Under the pieces are notes generated by a model, which searched no databases, was not told the DNA's origin, and worked only from the letters and a program-made list of their open reading frames with translations. Shown here piece by piece: positions 50,501-63,638 of a stretch of 64,000 nt of DNA (position 1 is the stretch's first letter; every line of letters starts with the position of its first letter). Source of the stretch: Mastigias papua (taxonomy: Eukaryota > Cnidaria > Scyphozoa > Rhizostomeae > Mastigiidae); contig OZ025273.1 in the NCBI GenBank assembly GCA_964019165.1, forward strand, positions 9,119,225 to 9,183,224, in the 5' to 3' direction. Position numbers and translations under genes: made by a program.

Positions 50501-51818
50501 CACTTTTTAATCTGCAATCAAAATGAATGAATTTCAATTTTGGTCATTTTTCGGCAAAATACCAAGGTTATAGCCTTACTTTTTGGCCAAAAGTGGCTCA
50601 TTTTCATCACTTTTCAATCTGCAATCAAAATGAATGAATTTCAATTTTGGTCATTTGTCGGCAAAATACCAAGGTTATAGCCTTACTTTTTGGCCAAAAC
50701 TGGCTCATTTTCATCACTTTTCAATCTGCAATCAAAATGAATGAATTTCAATTTTGGTCATTTTTCGGCAAATTACCAAGGTTATAGCCTTACTTTTTGG
50801 CCAAAAATGGCTCATTTTCATCACTTTTCAATCTGCAATCAACATGACTGAATGTCAATTTTGGTCATTTTTCGGCAAAATACCAAGGTTATAGCCTTAC
50901 TTTTTGGCCAAAAATGGCTCATTTTCATCACTTTTCAATCTGCAATCAAAATGAATTAATTTCAATGTTGGTCATTGTTCGGCAAAATACCAAGGTTATA
51001 GCCTTACTTCTTGGCCAAAAATGGCTCATTTTCATCACTTTTCAATCTGCAATCAAAATGAATGAATTTCAATTTTGGTCATTTTTCGGCAAAATACCAA
51101 GGTTATAGCCTTACTTTTTGGCCAAAAGTGGCTCATTTTCATCACTTTTCAATCTGCAATCAAAAGGAATGAATTTCAATTGTGGTCATGTTTCGGCAAA
51201 ATACCAAGGTTATAGCCTTACTTTTTGGCCAAAAATGCCTCATTTTCATCACTTTTTAATCTGCAATCAAAATGAATGAAGTTCAATTTTGGTCATTTTT
51301 CGGCAAAATACCAAGGTTATAGCCTTACTTTTTGGCCAAAAATGGCTCATTTTCATCACTTTTCAATCTGCAATCAAAATGAATGAATTTCAATTTTGGT
51401 CATTTTTCGGCAAAATACCAAGGTTATAGCCTTACTTTTTGGCCAAAAATGGCTCAGTTTCATCACTTTTCAATCTGCAATCAAAATGAATGAATTTCAA
51501 TTTTGGTCAGTTTTCGGCAAAATACCAAGGTTATAGCTTTACTTTTTGGCCAAAAATGGCTCATTTTCATCACTTTTCAATCTGCAATCAAAAGGAATGA
51601 ATTTCAATTGTGGTCATGTTTCGGCAAAATACCAAGGTTATAGCCTTACTTTTTGGCCAAAAATGCCTCATTTTCATCACTTTTTAATCTGCAATCAAAA
51701 TGAATGAATTTGAATTTTGGTCATTTTTCGGCAAAATACCAAGGTTATAGCCTTACTTTTTGGCCAAAAGTGGCTCATTTTCATCACTTTTCAATCTGCA
51801 ATCAAAATGAATGAATTT

Positions 51819-53480
51819 CAATTGTGGTCAGTTTTCGGCAAAATACCAAGGTTATAGCCTTACTTTTTGGCCAAAAATGGCTCATTTTCATCACTTTTCA
51901 ATCTGCAATCAAAATGAATGAATTTCAATTGTGGTCATTTTTCGGCAAAATACCAAGGTTATAGCCTTACTTTTTGGCCAAAAATGGCTCATTTTCATCA
52001 CTTTTTAATCTGCAATCAAAATGAATGAATTTCAATTTTGGTCATTTTTCGGCAAACTACCAAGGTTATAGCCTTACTTTTTGGCCAGAAGTGGCTCATT
52101 TTCATCACTTTTCAATCTGCAATCAAAATGAATGAATTTCAATTTTGGTCATTTTTCGGCAACCTATCAAGGTTATAGCCTTACTTTTTGGCCAAAAATG
52201 TCTCATTTTCATCACTTTTCAATCTGCAATCAAAATGAATGAATTTCAATTTTGGTCATTTTTCGGCAAACTACCAAGGTTATAGCCTTAGTTTTTGGCC
52301 GAAAATGGCTCATTTTCATCACTTTTCAATCTGCAATCAAAATGAATGAATTTCAATTTTGGTCATGTGTCGGCAAAATACCAAGGTTATAGCCTTACTT
52401 TTTGGCCAAAAATGGCTCATTTTCATCACTTTTCAATCTGCAATCAAAATGAATGAATTTCAATTTTGGTCATTTTTCGGCAAAATACCAAGGTTATAGC
52501 CTTACTTTTTGGCCAAAAATGGCTCATTTTCATCACTTTTCAATCTGCAATCAAAATGAATGAATTTCAATTTTGGTCATTTTTCGGCAAAATGCCAAGG
52601 TTATAGCCTTACTTTTTGGCCAAAAATGGCTCATTTTCATCACTTTTCAATCTGCAATCAAAATGAATGAATTTCAATTTTGGTCATTTTTCGGCAAAAT
52701 ACCAAGGTTATAGCCTTACTTTTTGGCCAACAATGGCTCATTTTCATCACTTTTCAATCTGCAATCAAAATGAATGAATTTCAATTTTGGTTATTTTTCG
52801 GCACAATACCAAGGTTATAGCCTTACTTTGTGGCCAAAAATGGCTGATTTTCATCACTTTTCAATTTGCAATCAAAATGAATGACTTTCAATTTTGGTCA
52901 TATGTCGGCAAAATACCAAGGTTATAGCCTTACTTTTTAGCCACAAATGGCTCATTTTCATCACTTTTCAATATGCAATCAAAATGAATGAATTTCAATT
53001 TTGGTCATTTTTCGGCAAAATACTAAGGTTATAGCCTTACTTTTTGGCCAAAAGTGGCTCATTTTCATCACTTTTCAATCTGCAATCAAAATGAATGAAT
53101 TTCAATTTTGGTCATTTTTCGGCAAAATACCAAGGTTATAGCCTTACTTTTTGGCCAAAAATGGCTCATTTTCATCACTTTTCAATCTGCAATCAAACTG
53201 AATGAATTTCAATTTTGGTCATTTTTCGGCAAAATACCAAGGTTATAGCCTTACTTTTTAGCCAGAAATGGCTCATTTTCATCACTTTTCAATATGCAAT
53301 CAAACTGAATGCATTTCAATTTTGGTCATTTTTCGGCAAAATACCAAGGTTATAGCCTTACATTTTGGCCAAACGTGGCTCATTTTCATCACTTTTCAAT
53401 CTGCAATCAAAATGAATGAATTTCAATTTTGGTCATTTGTCGGCAAAATACCAAGGTTATAGCCTTACTTTTTGGCCAAA
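51819..53480. repeat. Older related higher-order block (partial third copy)
   Basis: The same variant order (CAATTGTGGTCAGTTTTC at 51819, CCTTAGTTTTTGGCCGAAAA at 52286, CAAACTGAATGCATTTC near 53301) lies 2781-2782 bp (26 monomers) before copy 1, with more differences than copies 1 and 2 show from each other. Confidence 0.7.
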
Positions 53481-54600
53481 AATGGCTCATTTTCATCACT
53501 TTTCAATCTGCAATCAACATGACTGAATATCAATTTTGGTCATTTTTCGGCAAAATACCAAGGTTATAGCCTTACTTTTTGGCCAAAACTGGCTCATTTT
53601 CATCACTTTTCAATCTGCAATCAAAATGAATGAATTTCAATTTTGGTCATTTTTCGGCAAAATACCAAGGTTATAGCCTTACTTTTTGGCCAAAAATGGC
53701 TCATTTTCATCACTTTTCAATCTGCAATCAAAATGAATGAATTTCAATTTTGGTCATTTTTCGGCAAAATACCAAGGTTATAGCCTTACTTTTTGGCTAA
53801 AAATGGCTCATTTTCATCACTTTTCAATCTGCAATCAAAATGAATGAATTTCAATTTTGGTCATTTTTCGGCAAAATACCAAGGTTATAGCCTTACTTTT
53901 TGGCCAAAACTGGCTCATTTTCATCACTTTTCAATCTGCAATCAAAATGAATGAATTTCAATTTTGGTCATTTTTCGGCAACCTATCAAGGTTATAGCCT
54001 TACTTTTTGGCCAAAAGTGGCTCATTTTCATCACTTTTCAATCTGCAATCAAAATGAATGAATTTAAATTTTGGTCATTTGTCGGCAAAATACCAAGGTT
54101 ATAGCCCTACGTTTTGGCCAAAAGTGGCTCATTTTCATCACTTTTCAATCTGCAATCAAAATGAATGAATTTCAATTTTGGTCATTTGTCGGCAAAATAC
54201 CAAGGTTATAGCCTTACTTTTTGGCTAAATATGGCTCATTTTCATCACTTTTCAATCTGCAATCAAAATGAATGAATGTCAATTTTGGTCATTTTTCGGC
54301 AAAATACCAAGGTTATAGCCTTACTTTTTAGCCAAAAATGGCTCATTTTCATCACTTTTCAATCTGCAATCAAAATGAATTAATTTCAATTTTGGTCATT
54401 TTTCGGCAAAATACCAAGGTTATAGCCTTACTTTTTGGCCAAAAATGCCTCATTTTCATCACTTTTTAATCTGCAATCAAAATGAATGAATTTCAATTTT
54501 GGTCATTTTTCGGCAAAATACCAAGGTTATAGCCTTACTTTTTGGCCAAAAGTGGCTCATTTTCATCACTTTTCAATCTGCAATCAAAATGAATGAATTT

Positions 54601-56738
54601 CAATTGTGGTCAGTTTTCGGCAAAATACCAAGGTTATAGCCTTACTTTTTGGCCAAAAATGGCTCATTTTCATCACTTTTCAATCTGCAATCAAAATGAA
54701 TGAATTTCAATTGTGGTCATTTTTCGGCAAAATACCAAGGTTATAGCCTTACTTTTTGGCCAAAAATGGCTCATTTTCATCACTTTTAATCTGCAATCAA
54801 AATGAATGAATTTCAATTTTGGTCATTTTTCGGCAAACTACCAAGGTTATAGCCTTACTTTTTGGCCAAAAGTGGCTCATTTTCATCACTTTTCAATCTG
54901 CAATCAAAATGAATGAATTTCAATTTTGGTCATTTTTCGGCAACCTATCAAGGTTATAGCCTTACTTTTTGGCCAAAAATGTCTCATTTTCATCACTTTT
55001 CAATCTGCAATCAAAATGAATGAATTTCAATTTTGGTCATTTTTCGGCAAACTACCAAGGTTATAGCCTTAGTTTTTGGCCGAAAATGGCTCATTTTCAT
55101 CACTTTTCAATCTGCAATCAAAATGAATGAATGTCAATTTTGGTCATGTGTCGGCAAAATACCAAGGTTATAGCCTTACTTTTCGGCCAAAAATGGCTCA
55201 TTTTCATCACTTTTCAATCTGCAATCAAAATGAATGAATTTCAATTTTGGTCATTTTTCGGCAAAATACCAAGGTTATAGCCTTACTTTTTGGCCAAAAA
55301 TGGCTCATTTTCATCACTTTTCAATCTGCAATCAAAATGAATGAATTTCAATTTTGGTCATTTTTCGGCAAAATGCCAAGGTTATAGCCTTACTTTTTGG
55401 CCAAAAATGGCTCATTTTCATCACTTTTCAATCTGCAATCAAAATGAATGAATTTCAATTTTGGTCATTTTTCGGCAAAATACCAAGGTTATAGCCTTAC
55501 TTTTTGGCCAAAAATGGCTCATTTTCATCACTTTTCATTCTGCAATCAAAATGAATGAATTTCAATTTTGGTTATTTTTCGGCACAATACCAAGGTTATA
55601 GCCTTACTTTGTGGCCAAAAATGGCTCATTTTCATCACTTTTCAATTTGCAATCAAAATGAATGACTTTCAATTTTGGTCAAGTGTCGGCAAAATACCAA
55701 GGTTATAGCCTTACTTTTTAGCCACAAATGGCTCATTTTCATCACTTTTCAATATGCAATCAAAATGAATGAATTTCAATTTTGGTCATTTTTCGGCAAA
55801 ATACCAAGGTTATAGCCTTACTTTTTGGCCAAAAGTGGCTCATTTTCATCACTTTTCAATCTGCAATCAAAATGAATGAATTTCAATTTTGGTCATTTTT
55901 CGGCAAAATACCAAGGTTATAGCCTTACTTTTTGGCCAAAAATGGCTCATTTTCATCACTTTTCAATCTGCAATCAAACTGAATGAATTTCAATTTTGGT
56001 CATTTTTCGGCAAAATACCAAGGTTATAGCCTTACTTTTTAGCCAGAAATGGCTCATTTTCATCACTTTTCAATATGCAATCAAACTGAATGCATTTCAA
56101 TTTTGGTCATTTTTCGGCAAAATACCAAGGTTATAGCCTTACTTTTTGGCCAAAAGTGGCTCATTTTCATCACTTTTCAATCTGCAATCAAAATGAATGA
56201 ATTTCAATTTTGGTCATTTTTCGGCAAAATACCAAGGTTATAGCCTTACTTTTTGGCTAAAAATGGCTCATTTTCATCACTTTTCAATCTGCAATCAAAA
56301 TGAATGACTTTCAATTTTGGTCATTTTTCGGCAAAATACCAAGGTTATAGCCTTACTTTTTGGCCAAAAATGGCTCATTTTCATCACTTTTCAATCTGCA
56401 ATCAAAATGAATGAATTTAAATGTTGGTCATTTTTCGGCAAAATACCAAGGTTATAGCCTTACTTTTTGGCCAAAAATGGCTCATTTTCATCACTTTTCA
56501 ATCTGCAATCAAACTGAATGAATTTGAATTTTGGTCATTTTTCGGCAAAATACCAAGGTTATAGCCTTACGTTTTGGCAAAAATGGCTCATTTTCATCAC
56601 TTTTCAATCTGCAATCAAAATGAATTAATTTCAATTTTGGTCATTTTTCGGCAAAATACCAAGGTTATAGCCTTACTTTTTAGCCAAAAATGGCTCATTT
56701 TCATCACTTTTCAATCTGCAATCAAAATGAATGAATTT
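54601..56738. repeat. Higher-order satellite block, copy 1 (20 monomers)
   Basis: This ~2.14-kb stretch carries an ordered set of rare monomer variants, including CCTTAGTTTTTGGCCGAAAA at 55067 and CAAACTGAATGCATTTC near 56082. The same set recurs 2138-2139 bp later. One monomer lacks one T near 54786, which explains the one-base difference in offset. Confidence 0.85.
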
Positions 56739-58877
56739 CAATTGTGGTCAGTTTTCGGCAAAATACCAAGGTTATAGCCTTACTTTTTGGCCAAAAATGG
56801 CTCATTTTCATCACTTTTCAATCTGCAATCAAAATGAATGAATTTCAATTGTGGTCATTTTTCGGCAAAATACCAAGGTTATAGCCTTACTTTTTGGCCA
56901 AAAATGGCTCATTTTCATCACTTTTTAATCTGCAATCAAAATGAATGAATTTCAATTTTGGTCATTTTTCGGCAAACTACCAAGGTTATAGCCTTACTTT
57001 TTGGCCAAAAGTGGCTCATTTTCATCACTTTTCAATCTGCAATCAAAATGAATGAATTTCAATTTTGGTCATTTTTCGGCAACCTATCAAGGTTATAGCC
57101 TTACTTTTTGGCCAAAAATGTCTCATTTTCATCACTTTTCAATCTGCAATCAAAATGAATGAATTTCAATTTTGGTCATTTTTCGGCAAACTACCAAGGT
57201 TATAGCCTTAGTTTTTGGCCGAAAATGGCTCATTTTCATCACTTTTCAATCTGCAATCAAAATGAATGAATGTCAATTTTGGTCATGTGTCGGCAAAATA
57301 CCAAGGTTATAGCCTTACTTTTCGGCCAAAAATGGCTCATTTTCATCACTTTTCAATCTGCAATCAAAATGAATGAATTTCAATTTTGGTCATTTTTCGG
57401 CAAAATACCAAGGTTATAGCCTTACTTTTTGGCCAAAAATGGCTCATTTTCATCACTTTTCAATCTGCAATCAAAATGAATGAATTTCAATTTTGGTCAT
57501 TTTTCGGCAAAATGCCAAGGTTATAGCCTTACTTTTTGGCCAAAAATGGCTCATTTTCATCACTTTTCAATCTGCAATCAAAATGAATGAATTTCAATTT
57601 TGGTCATTTTTCGGCAAAATACCAAGGTTATAGCCTTACTTTTTGGCCAAAAATGGCTCATTTTCATCACTTTTCATTCTGCAATCAAAATGAATGAATT
57701 TCAATTTTGGTTATTTTTCGGCACAATACCAAGGTTATAGCCTTACTTTGTGGCCAAAAATGGCTCATTTTCATCACTTTTCAATTTGCAATCAAAATGA
57801 ATGACTTTCAATTTTGGTCAAGTGTCGGCAAAATACCAAGGTTATAGCCTTACTTTTTAGCCACAAATGGCTCATTTTCATCACTTTTCAATATGCAATC
57901 AAAATGAATGAATTTCAATTTTGGTCATTTTTCGGCAAAATACCAAGGTTATAGCCTTACTTTTTGGCCAAAAGTGGCTCATTTTCATCACTTTTCAATC
58001 TGCAATCAAAATGAATGAATTTCAATTTTGGTCATTTTTCGGCAAAATACCAAGGTTATAGCCTTACTTTTTGGCCAAAAATGGCTCATTTTCATCACTT
58101 TTCAATCTGCAATCAAACTGAATGAATTTCAATTTTGGTCATTTTTCGGCAAAATACCAAGGTTATAGCCTTACTTTTTAGCCAGAAATGGCTCATTTTC
58201 ATCACTTTTCAATATGCAATCAAACTGAATGCATTTCAATTTTGGTCATTTTTCGGCAAAATACCAAGGTTATAGCCTTACTTTTTGGCCAAAAGTGGCT
58301 CATTTTCATCACTTTTCAATCTGCAATCAAAATGAATGAATTTCAATTTTGGTCATTTTTCGGCAAAATACCAAGGTTATAGCCTTACTTTTTGGCTAAA
58401 AATGGCTCATTTTCATCACTTTTCAATCTGCAATCAAAATGAATGACTTTCAATTTTGGTCATTTTTCGGCAAAATACCAAGGTTATAGCCTTACTTTTT
58501 GGCCAAAAATGGCTCATTTTCATCACTTTTCAATCTGCAATCAAAATGAATGAATTTAAATGTTGGTCATTTTTCGGCAAAATACCAAGGTTATAGCCTT
58601 ACTTTTTGGCCAAAAATGGCTCATTTTCATCACTTTTCAATCTGCAATCAAACTGAATGAATTTGAATTTTGGTCATTTTTCGGCAAAATACCAAGGTTA
58701 TAGCCTTACGTTTTGGCAAAAATGGCTCATTTTCATCACTTTTCAATCTGCAATCAAAATGAATTAATTTCAATTTTGGTCATTTTTCGGCAAAATACCA
58801 AGGTTATAGCCTTACTTTTTAGCCAAAAATGGCTCATTTTCATCACTTTTCAATATGCAATCAAAATGAATGAATTT
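56739..58877. repeat. Higher-order satellite block, copy 2 (20 monomers)
   Basis: Nearly identical, in order, to the preceding 2.14 kb (markers at 57206 and near 58221). The two copies lie in direct tandem and the match fades near 58860. This indicates a recent duplication, for example by unequal exchange. Confidence 0.85.
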
Positions 58878-60630
58878 CAATTTTGGTCATTTTTCGGCAA
58901 AATACCAAGGTTATAGCCTTACTTTTTGGCCAAAAGTGGCTCATTTTCATCACTTTTCAATCTGCAATCAAAATGAATGAATTTCAATTTTGGTCATTTT
59001 CCGGCAAAATACCAAGGTTATAGCCTTACTTTTTGGCCAAAAATGGCTCATTTTCATCACTTTTCAATCTGCAATCAAAATGAATGAATTTCAATTTTGG
59101 TCATTTTTCGGCAAAATACCAAGGTTATAGCCTTACTTTTTGGCCAAAAATGGCTCATTTTCATCACTTTTCAATCTGCAATCAAAATGAATGAATTTAA
59201 ATTTTGGTCATTTGTCGGCAAAATACCAAGGTTATAGCCTTACTTTTTGGCCATAAATGGCTCATTTTCATCACTTTTCAATCTGCAATCAAAATGAATG
59301 AATTTCAATTTTGGTCATTTTTCGGCAAAATACCAAGGTTATAGCCTTACTTTTTGGCCAAAAGTGGCTCATTTTCATCACTTTTCAATCTGCAATCAAA
59401 ATGAATGAATTTCAATTTTGGTCATTTTTCGGCAAAATACCAAGGTTATAGCCTTACTTTTTGGCCAAAAATGGCTCATTTTCATCACTTTTCAATCTGC
59501 AATCAAAATGAATGAATTTCAATGTTGGTCATTTCTCGGCAAAATACCAAGGTTATAGCCTTACTTTTTGGCCAAACATGGCTCATTTTCATCACTTTTC
59601 AATCTGCAATCAAAATGAATGAATTTCAATTTTGGTCATTTTTCGGCAAACTACCAAGGTTATAGCCTTACTTTTTGGCCAAAAATGGCTCATTTTCATC
59701 ACTTTTCAATCTGCAATCAAAATGACTGAATATCAATTTTGGTCATTTTTCGGCAAAATACCAAGGTTATAGCCTTACTTTTTGGCTAAACATGGCTCAT
59801 TTTCATCACTTTTCAATCTGCAATCAAAATGAATGAATGTCAATTTTGGTCATTTTTCGGCAAAATACCAAGGTTATAGCCTTACTTTTTGGCCAAAAGT
59901 GGCTCATTTTCATCACTTTTCAATATGCAATCAAAATGAATGAATTTCAATTGTGGTCATTTTTCGGCAAAATACCAAGGTTATAGCCTTACTTTTTGGC
60001 TAAACATGGCTCATTTTCATCACTGTTCAATCTGCAATCAAAATGAATGAATGTCAATTTTGGTCATTTTTCGGCAAAATACCAACGTTATAGCCTTACT
60101 TTTTGGCCAAAAATGGCTCACTTTCATCACTTTTCAATATGCAATCAAAATGAATGAATTTCAATTTTGGTCATTTTTCGGCAAAATACCAAGGTTATAG
60201 CCTTACTTTTTGGCCAAAAGTGGCTCATTTTCATCACTTTTCAATCTGCAATCAAAATGAATGAATTTCAATTTTGGTCATTTTCCGGCAAAATACCAAG
60301 GTTATAGCCTTACTTTTTGGCCAAAATGGCTCATTTTCATCACTTTTCAATCTGCAATCAAAATGAATGAATTTCAATTTTGGTCATTTTTCGGCAAAAT
60401 ACCAAGGTTATAGCCTTACTTTTTGGCCAAAAATGGCTCATTTTCATCACTTTTCAATCTGCAATCAAAATGAATGAATTTCAATTTTGGTCATTTGTCG
60501 GCAAAATACCAAGGTTATAGCCTTACTTTTTGGCCAAAAATGGCTCATTTTCATCACTTTTCAATCTGCAATCAAAATGAATGAATTTCAATTTTGGTCA
60601 TTTTTCGGCAAAATACCAAGGTTATAGCCT

Positions 60631-63060
60631 TACGTTTTGGCCAAACATGGCTCATTTTCATCACTTTTCAATCTGCAATCAAAATGAATAAATTTCAATT
60701 TTGGTCATTTTTCGGCAAAATACCAAGGTTATAGCCTTACGTTTTGGCCACAAATGGCTCATTTTCATCACTTTTCAATCTGCAATCAAAATGAATTAAT
60801 TTCAATTTTGGTCATTTTTCGGCAAAATACCAAGGTTATAGCCTTACTTTTTGGCCACAAATGGCTCATTTTCATCACTTTTCAATATGCAATCAAAATG
60901 AATGAATTTCAATTTTGGTCACTTTTCGGCAAAATACCAAGGTTATAGCCTTACTTTTTGGCCAAAAGTTGCTCATTTTCATCACTTTTCAATCTGCAAT
61001 CAAAATGAATGAATTTCAATTTTGGTCATTTTTCGGCAAAATACCAAGGTTATAGCCTAACTTTTTGGCCACAAATGGCTCATTTTCATCACTTTTCAAT
61101 CTGCAATCAAAATGAATTAATTTCAATCTTGGTCATTTTTCGGCAAAATACCAAGGTTATAGCCTTACTTCTTGGCCAAAAATGGCTCATTTTCATCACT
61201 TTTCAATCTGCAATCAAAATGAATGAATTTCAATTTTGGTCATTTTTCGGCAAAATACCAAGGTTATAGCCTTACTTTTTGGCCAAAAATGGCTCATTTT
61301 CATCACTTTTCAATCTGCAATCAAAATGAATGAATTTCAATTTTGGTCATTTGTCGGCAAAATACCAAGGTTATAGCCTTACTTTTTGGCCAAAAATGGC
61401 TCATTTTCATCACTTTTCAATCTGCAATCAAAATGAATGAATTTCAATTTTGGTCATTTTTCGGCAAAATACCAAGGTTATAGCCTTACTTTTTGGCCAA
61501 AAGTGGCTCATTTTCATCACTTTTCAATCTGCAATCAAAATGAATGAATTTCAATTTTGGTCATTTTCCGGCAAAATACCAAGGTTATAGCCTTACTTTT
61601 TGGCCAAAAATGGCTCATTTTCATCACTTTTCAATCTGCAATCAAAATGAATGAATTTCAATTTTGGTCATTTTTCGGCAAAATACCAAGGTTATAGCCT
61701 TACTTTTTGGCCAAAAATGGCTCATTTTCATCACTTTTCAATCTGCAATCAAAATGAATGAATTTCAATTTTGGTCATTTGTCGGCAAAATACCAAGGTT
61801 ATAGCCTTACTTTTTGGCCAAAAATGGCTCATTTTCATCACTTTTCAATCTGCAATCAAAATGAATGAATTTGAATTTTGGTCATTTTTCGGCAAAATAC
61901 CAAGATTATAGCCTTACGTTTTGGCCAAACATGGCTCATTTTCATCACTTTCAATTTGCAATCAAAATGAATAAATTTCAATTTTGGTCATTTTTCGGCA
62001 AAATACCAAGGTTATAGCCTTACGTTTTGGCCACAAATGGCTCATTTTCATCACTTTTCAATCTGCAATCAAAATGAATTAATTTCAATTTTGGTCATTT
62101 TTCGGCAAAATACCAAGGTTATAGCCTTACTTTTTGGCCACAAATGGCTCATTTTCATCACTTTTCAATAAGCAATCAAAATGAATGAATGTCAATTTTG
62201 GTCAGTTTTCGGCAAAATACCAAGGTTATAGCCTTACTTTTTGGCCAAAAGTTGCTCATTTTCATCACTTTTCAATCTGCAATCAAAATGAATGAATTTC
62301 AATTTTGGTCATTTTTCGGCAAAATACCAAGGTTATAGCCTAACTTTTTGGCCACAAATGGCTCATTTTCATCACTTTTCAATCTGCAATCAAAATGAAT
62401 GAATTTCAATGTTGGTCATTTTTCGGCAAAATACCAAGGTTATAGCCTTACTTCTTGGCCAAAAATGGCTCATTTTCATCACTTTTCAATCTGCAATCAA
62501 AATGAATGAATTTCAATTTTGGTCATTTTTCGGCAAAATACCAAGGTTATAGCCTTACTTTTTGGCTAAACATGGCTCATTTTCATCACTTTTCAATCTG
62601 CAATCAAAATGAATGAATGTCAATTTTGGTCATTTTTCGGCAAAATACCAAGGTTATAGCCTTACTTTTTGGCCAAAATGGCTCATTTTCATCACTTTTC
62701 AATATGCAATCAAAATGAATGAATTTCAATTTTGGTCATTTTTCGGCAAAATACCAAGGTTATAGCCTTACTTTTTGGCTAAACATGGCTCATTTTCATC
62801 ACTGTTCAATCTGCAATCAAAATGAATTAATTTCAATTTTGGTCATTTTTCGGCAAAATACCAAGGTTATAGCCTTACTTTTTGGCCAAAAATGGCTCAC
62901 TTTCATCACTTTTCAATATGCAATCAAAATGAATGAATTTCAATTTTGGTCATTTTTCGGCAAAATACCAAGGTTATAGCCTTACTTTTTGGCCAAAAGT
63001 GGCTCATTTTCATCACTTTTCAATCTGCAATCAAAATGAATGAATTTCAATTTTGGTCAT
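60631..63060. repeat. Second family of higher-order duplications (12 monomers)
   Basis: The TACGTTTTGGCCAAACATGG variant at 60631 recurs at 61915, exactly 1284 bp (12 x 107) later, with matching neighbours (GGCCACAAATGG monomers, AAAAGTTGCTC). In addition CACTGTTCAATCTGC at 60021 recurs at 62800 (about 26 monomers), so the two patterns overlap. Confidence 0.65.
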
Positions 63061-63638
63061 TTTCCGGCAAAATACCAAGGTTATAGCCTTACTTTTTGGC
63101 CAAAAATGGCTCACTTTCATCACTTTTCAATATGCAATCAAAATGAATGAATTTCAATTTTGGTCATTTTTCGGCAAAATACCAAGGTTATAGCCTTACT
63201 TTTTGGCCAAAAGTGGCTCATTTTCATCACTTTTCAATCTGCAATCAAAATGAATGAATTTCAATTTTGGTCATTTTCCGGCAAAATACCAAGGATATAG
63301 CCTTACTTCTTGGCCAAAAATGGCTCATTTTCATCACTTTTCAATCTGCAATCAAAATGAATGAATTTCAATTTTGGTCATTTTTCGGCAAAATACCAAG
63401 GTTATAGCCTTACTTTCTGGCCAAAAGTGGCTCATTTTCATCACTTTTCAATCTGCAATCAAAATGGAATGAATTTCAATTTTGGTCATTTTTCGGCAAA
63501 ATACCAAGGTTATAGCCTTACTTTTTGGCCAAAAATGGCTCATTTTCATCACTTTTCAATCTGCAATCAAAATGAATGAATTTCAATTTTGGTCATTTTT
63601 CGGCAAAATACCAAGGTTATAGATAGCAAGGTAGCAAG

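Larger units (their letters stand above)
44505..63622. repeat. 107-bp satellite DNA array, about 179 monomers
   Basis: The block is head-to-tail copies of one 107-bp unit (period read directly, e.g. AATTTCAATTTTGG at 45181 and again at 45288). The monomer is about 32% GC with one CpG. It includes TTCAATTTTGGTCATTTTTC, ACCAAGGTTATAGCC, the 14-bp perfect palindrome TTTTTGGCCAAAAA (bracketed by AGCC and GGCT), and TCAATCTGCAATCAAAATGA. Copies differ mostly by a few recurring point variants: aaaaATGG versus aaaaGTGG, CATTTTT versus CATTTGT, TCTGC versus TATGC, CAAAATACC versus CAACCTATC. Single-base indels are rare (e.g. 48236, 54786, 56577, 63465). Because 107 is not a multiple of three, reading frames cycle through all three phases of the unit, giving recurrent 64-93 codon open frames that are not genes. 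Candidate centromeric, pericentromeric or subtelomeric satellite. Confidence 0.97.

Noticed and set aside
44505..63622. Recurring 64-93 codon open frames in the satellite as a protein family
   Set aside because: They arise because the 107-bp unit shifts frame each copy and few of its phases contain stops; the peptides are the same DNA read in three frames in turn. No start context or codon bias.
44505..63622. CRISPR array
   Set aside because: Copies are directly adjacent with no unique spacers, the unit is 107 bp, and the context is animal nuclear DNA.
44505..63622. CENP-B box in the satellite monomer
   Set aside because: The nearest match (TTCGGCAAAATACC) has the TTCG half but lacks the required CGGG, so it does not meet the core consensus.
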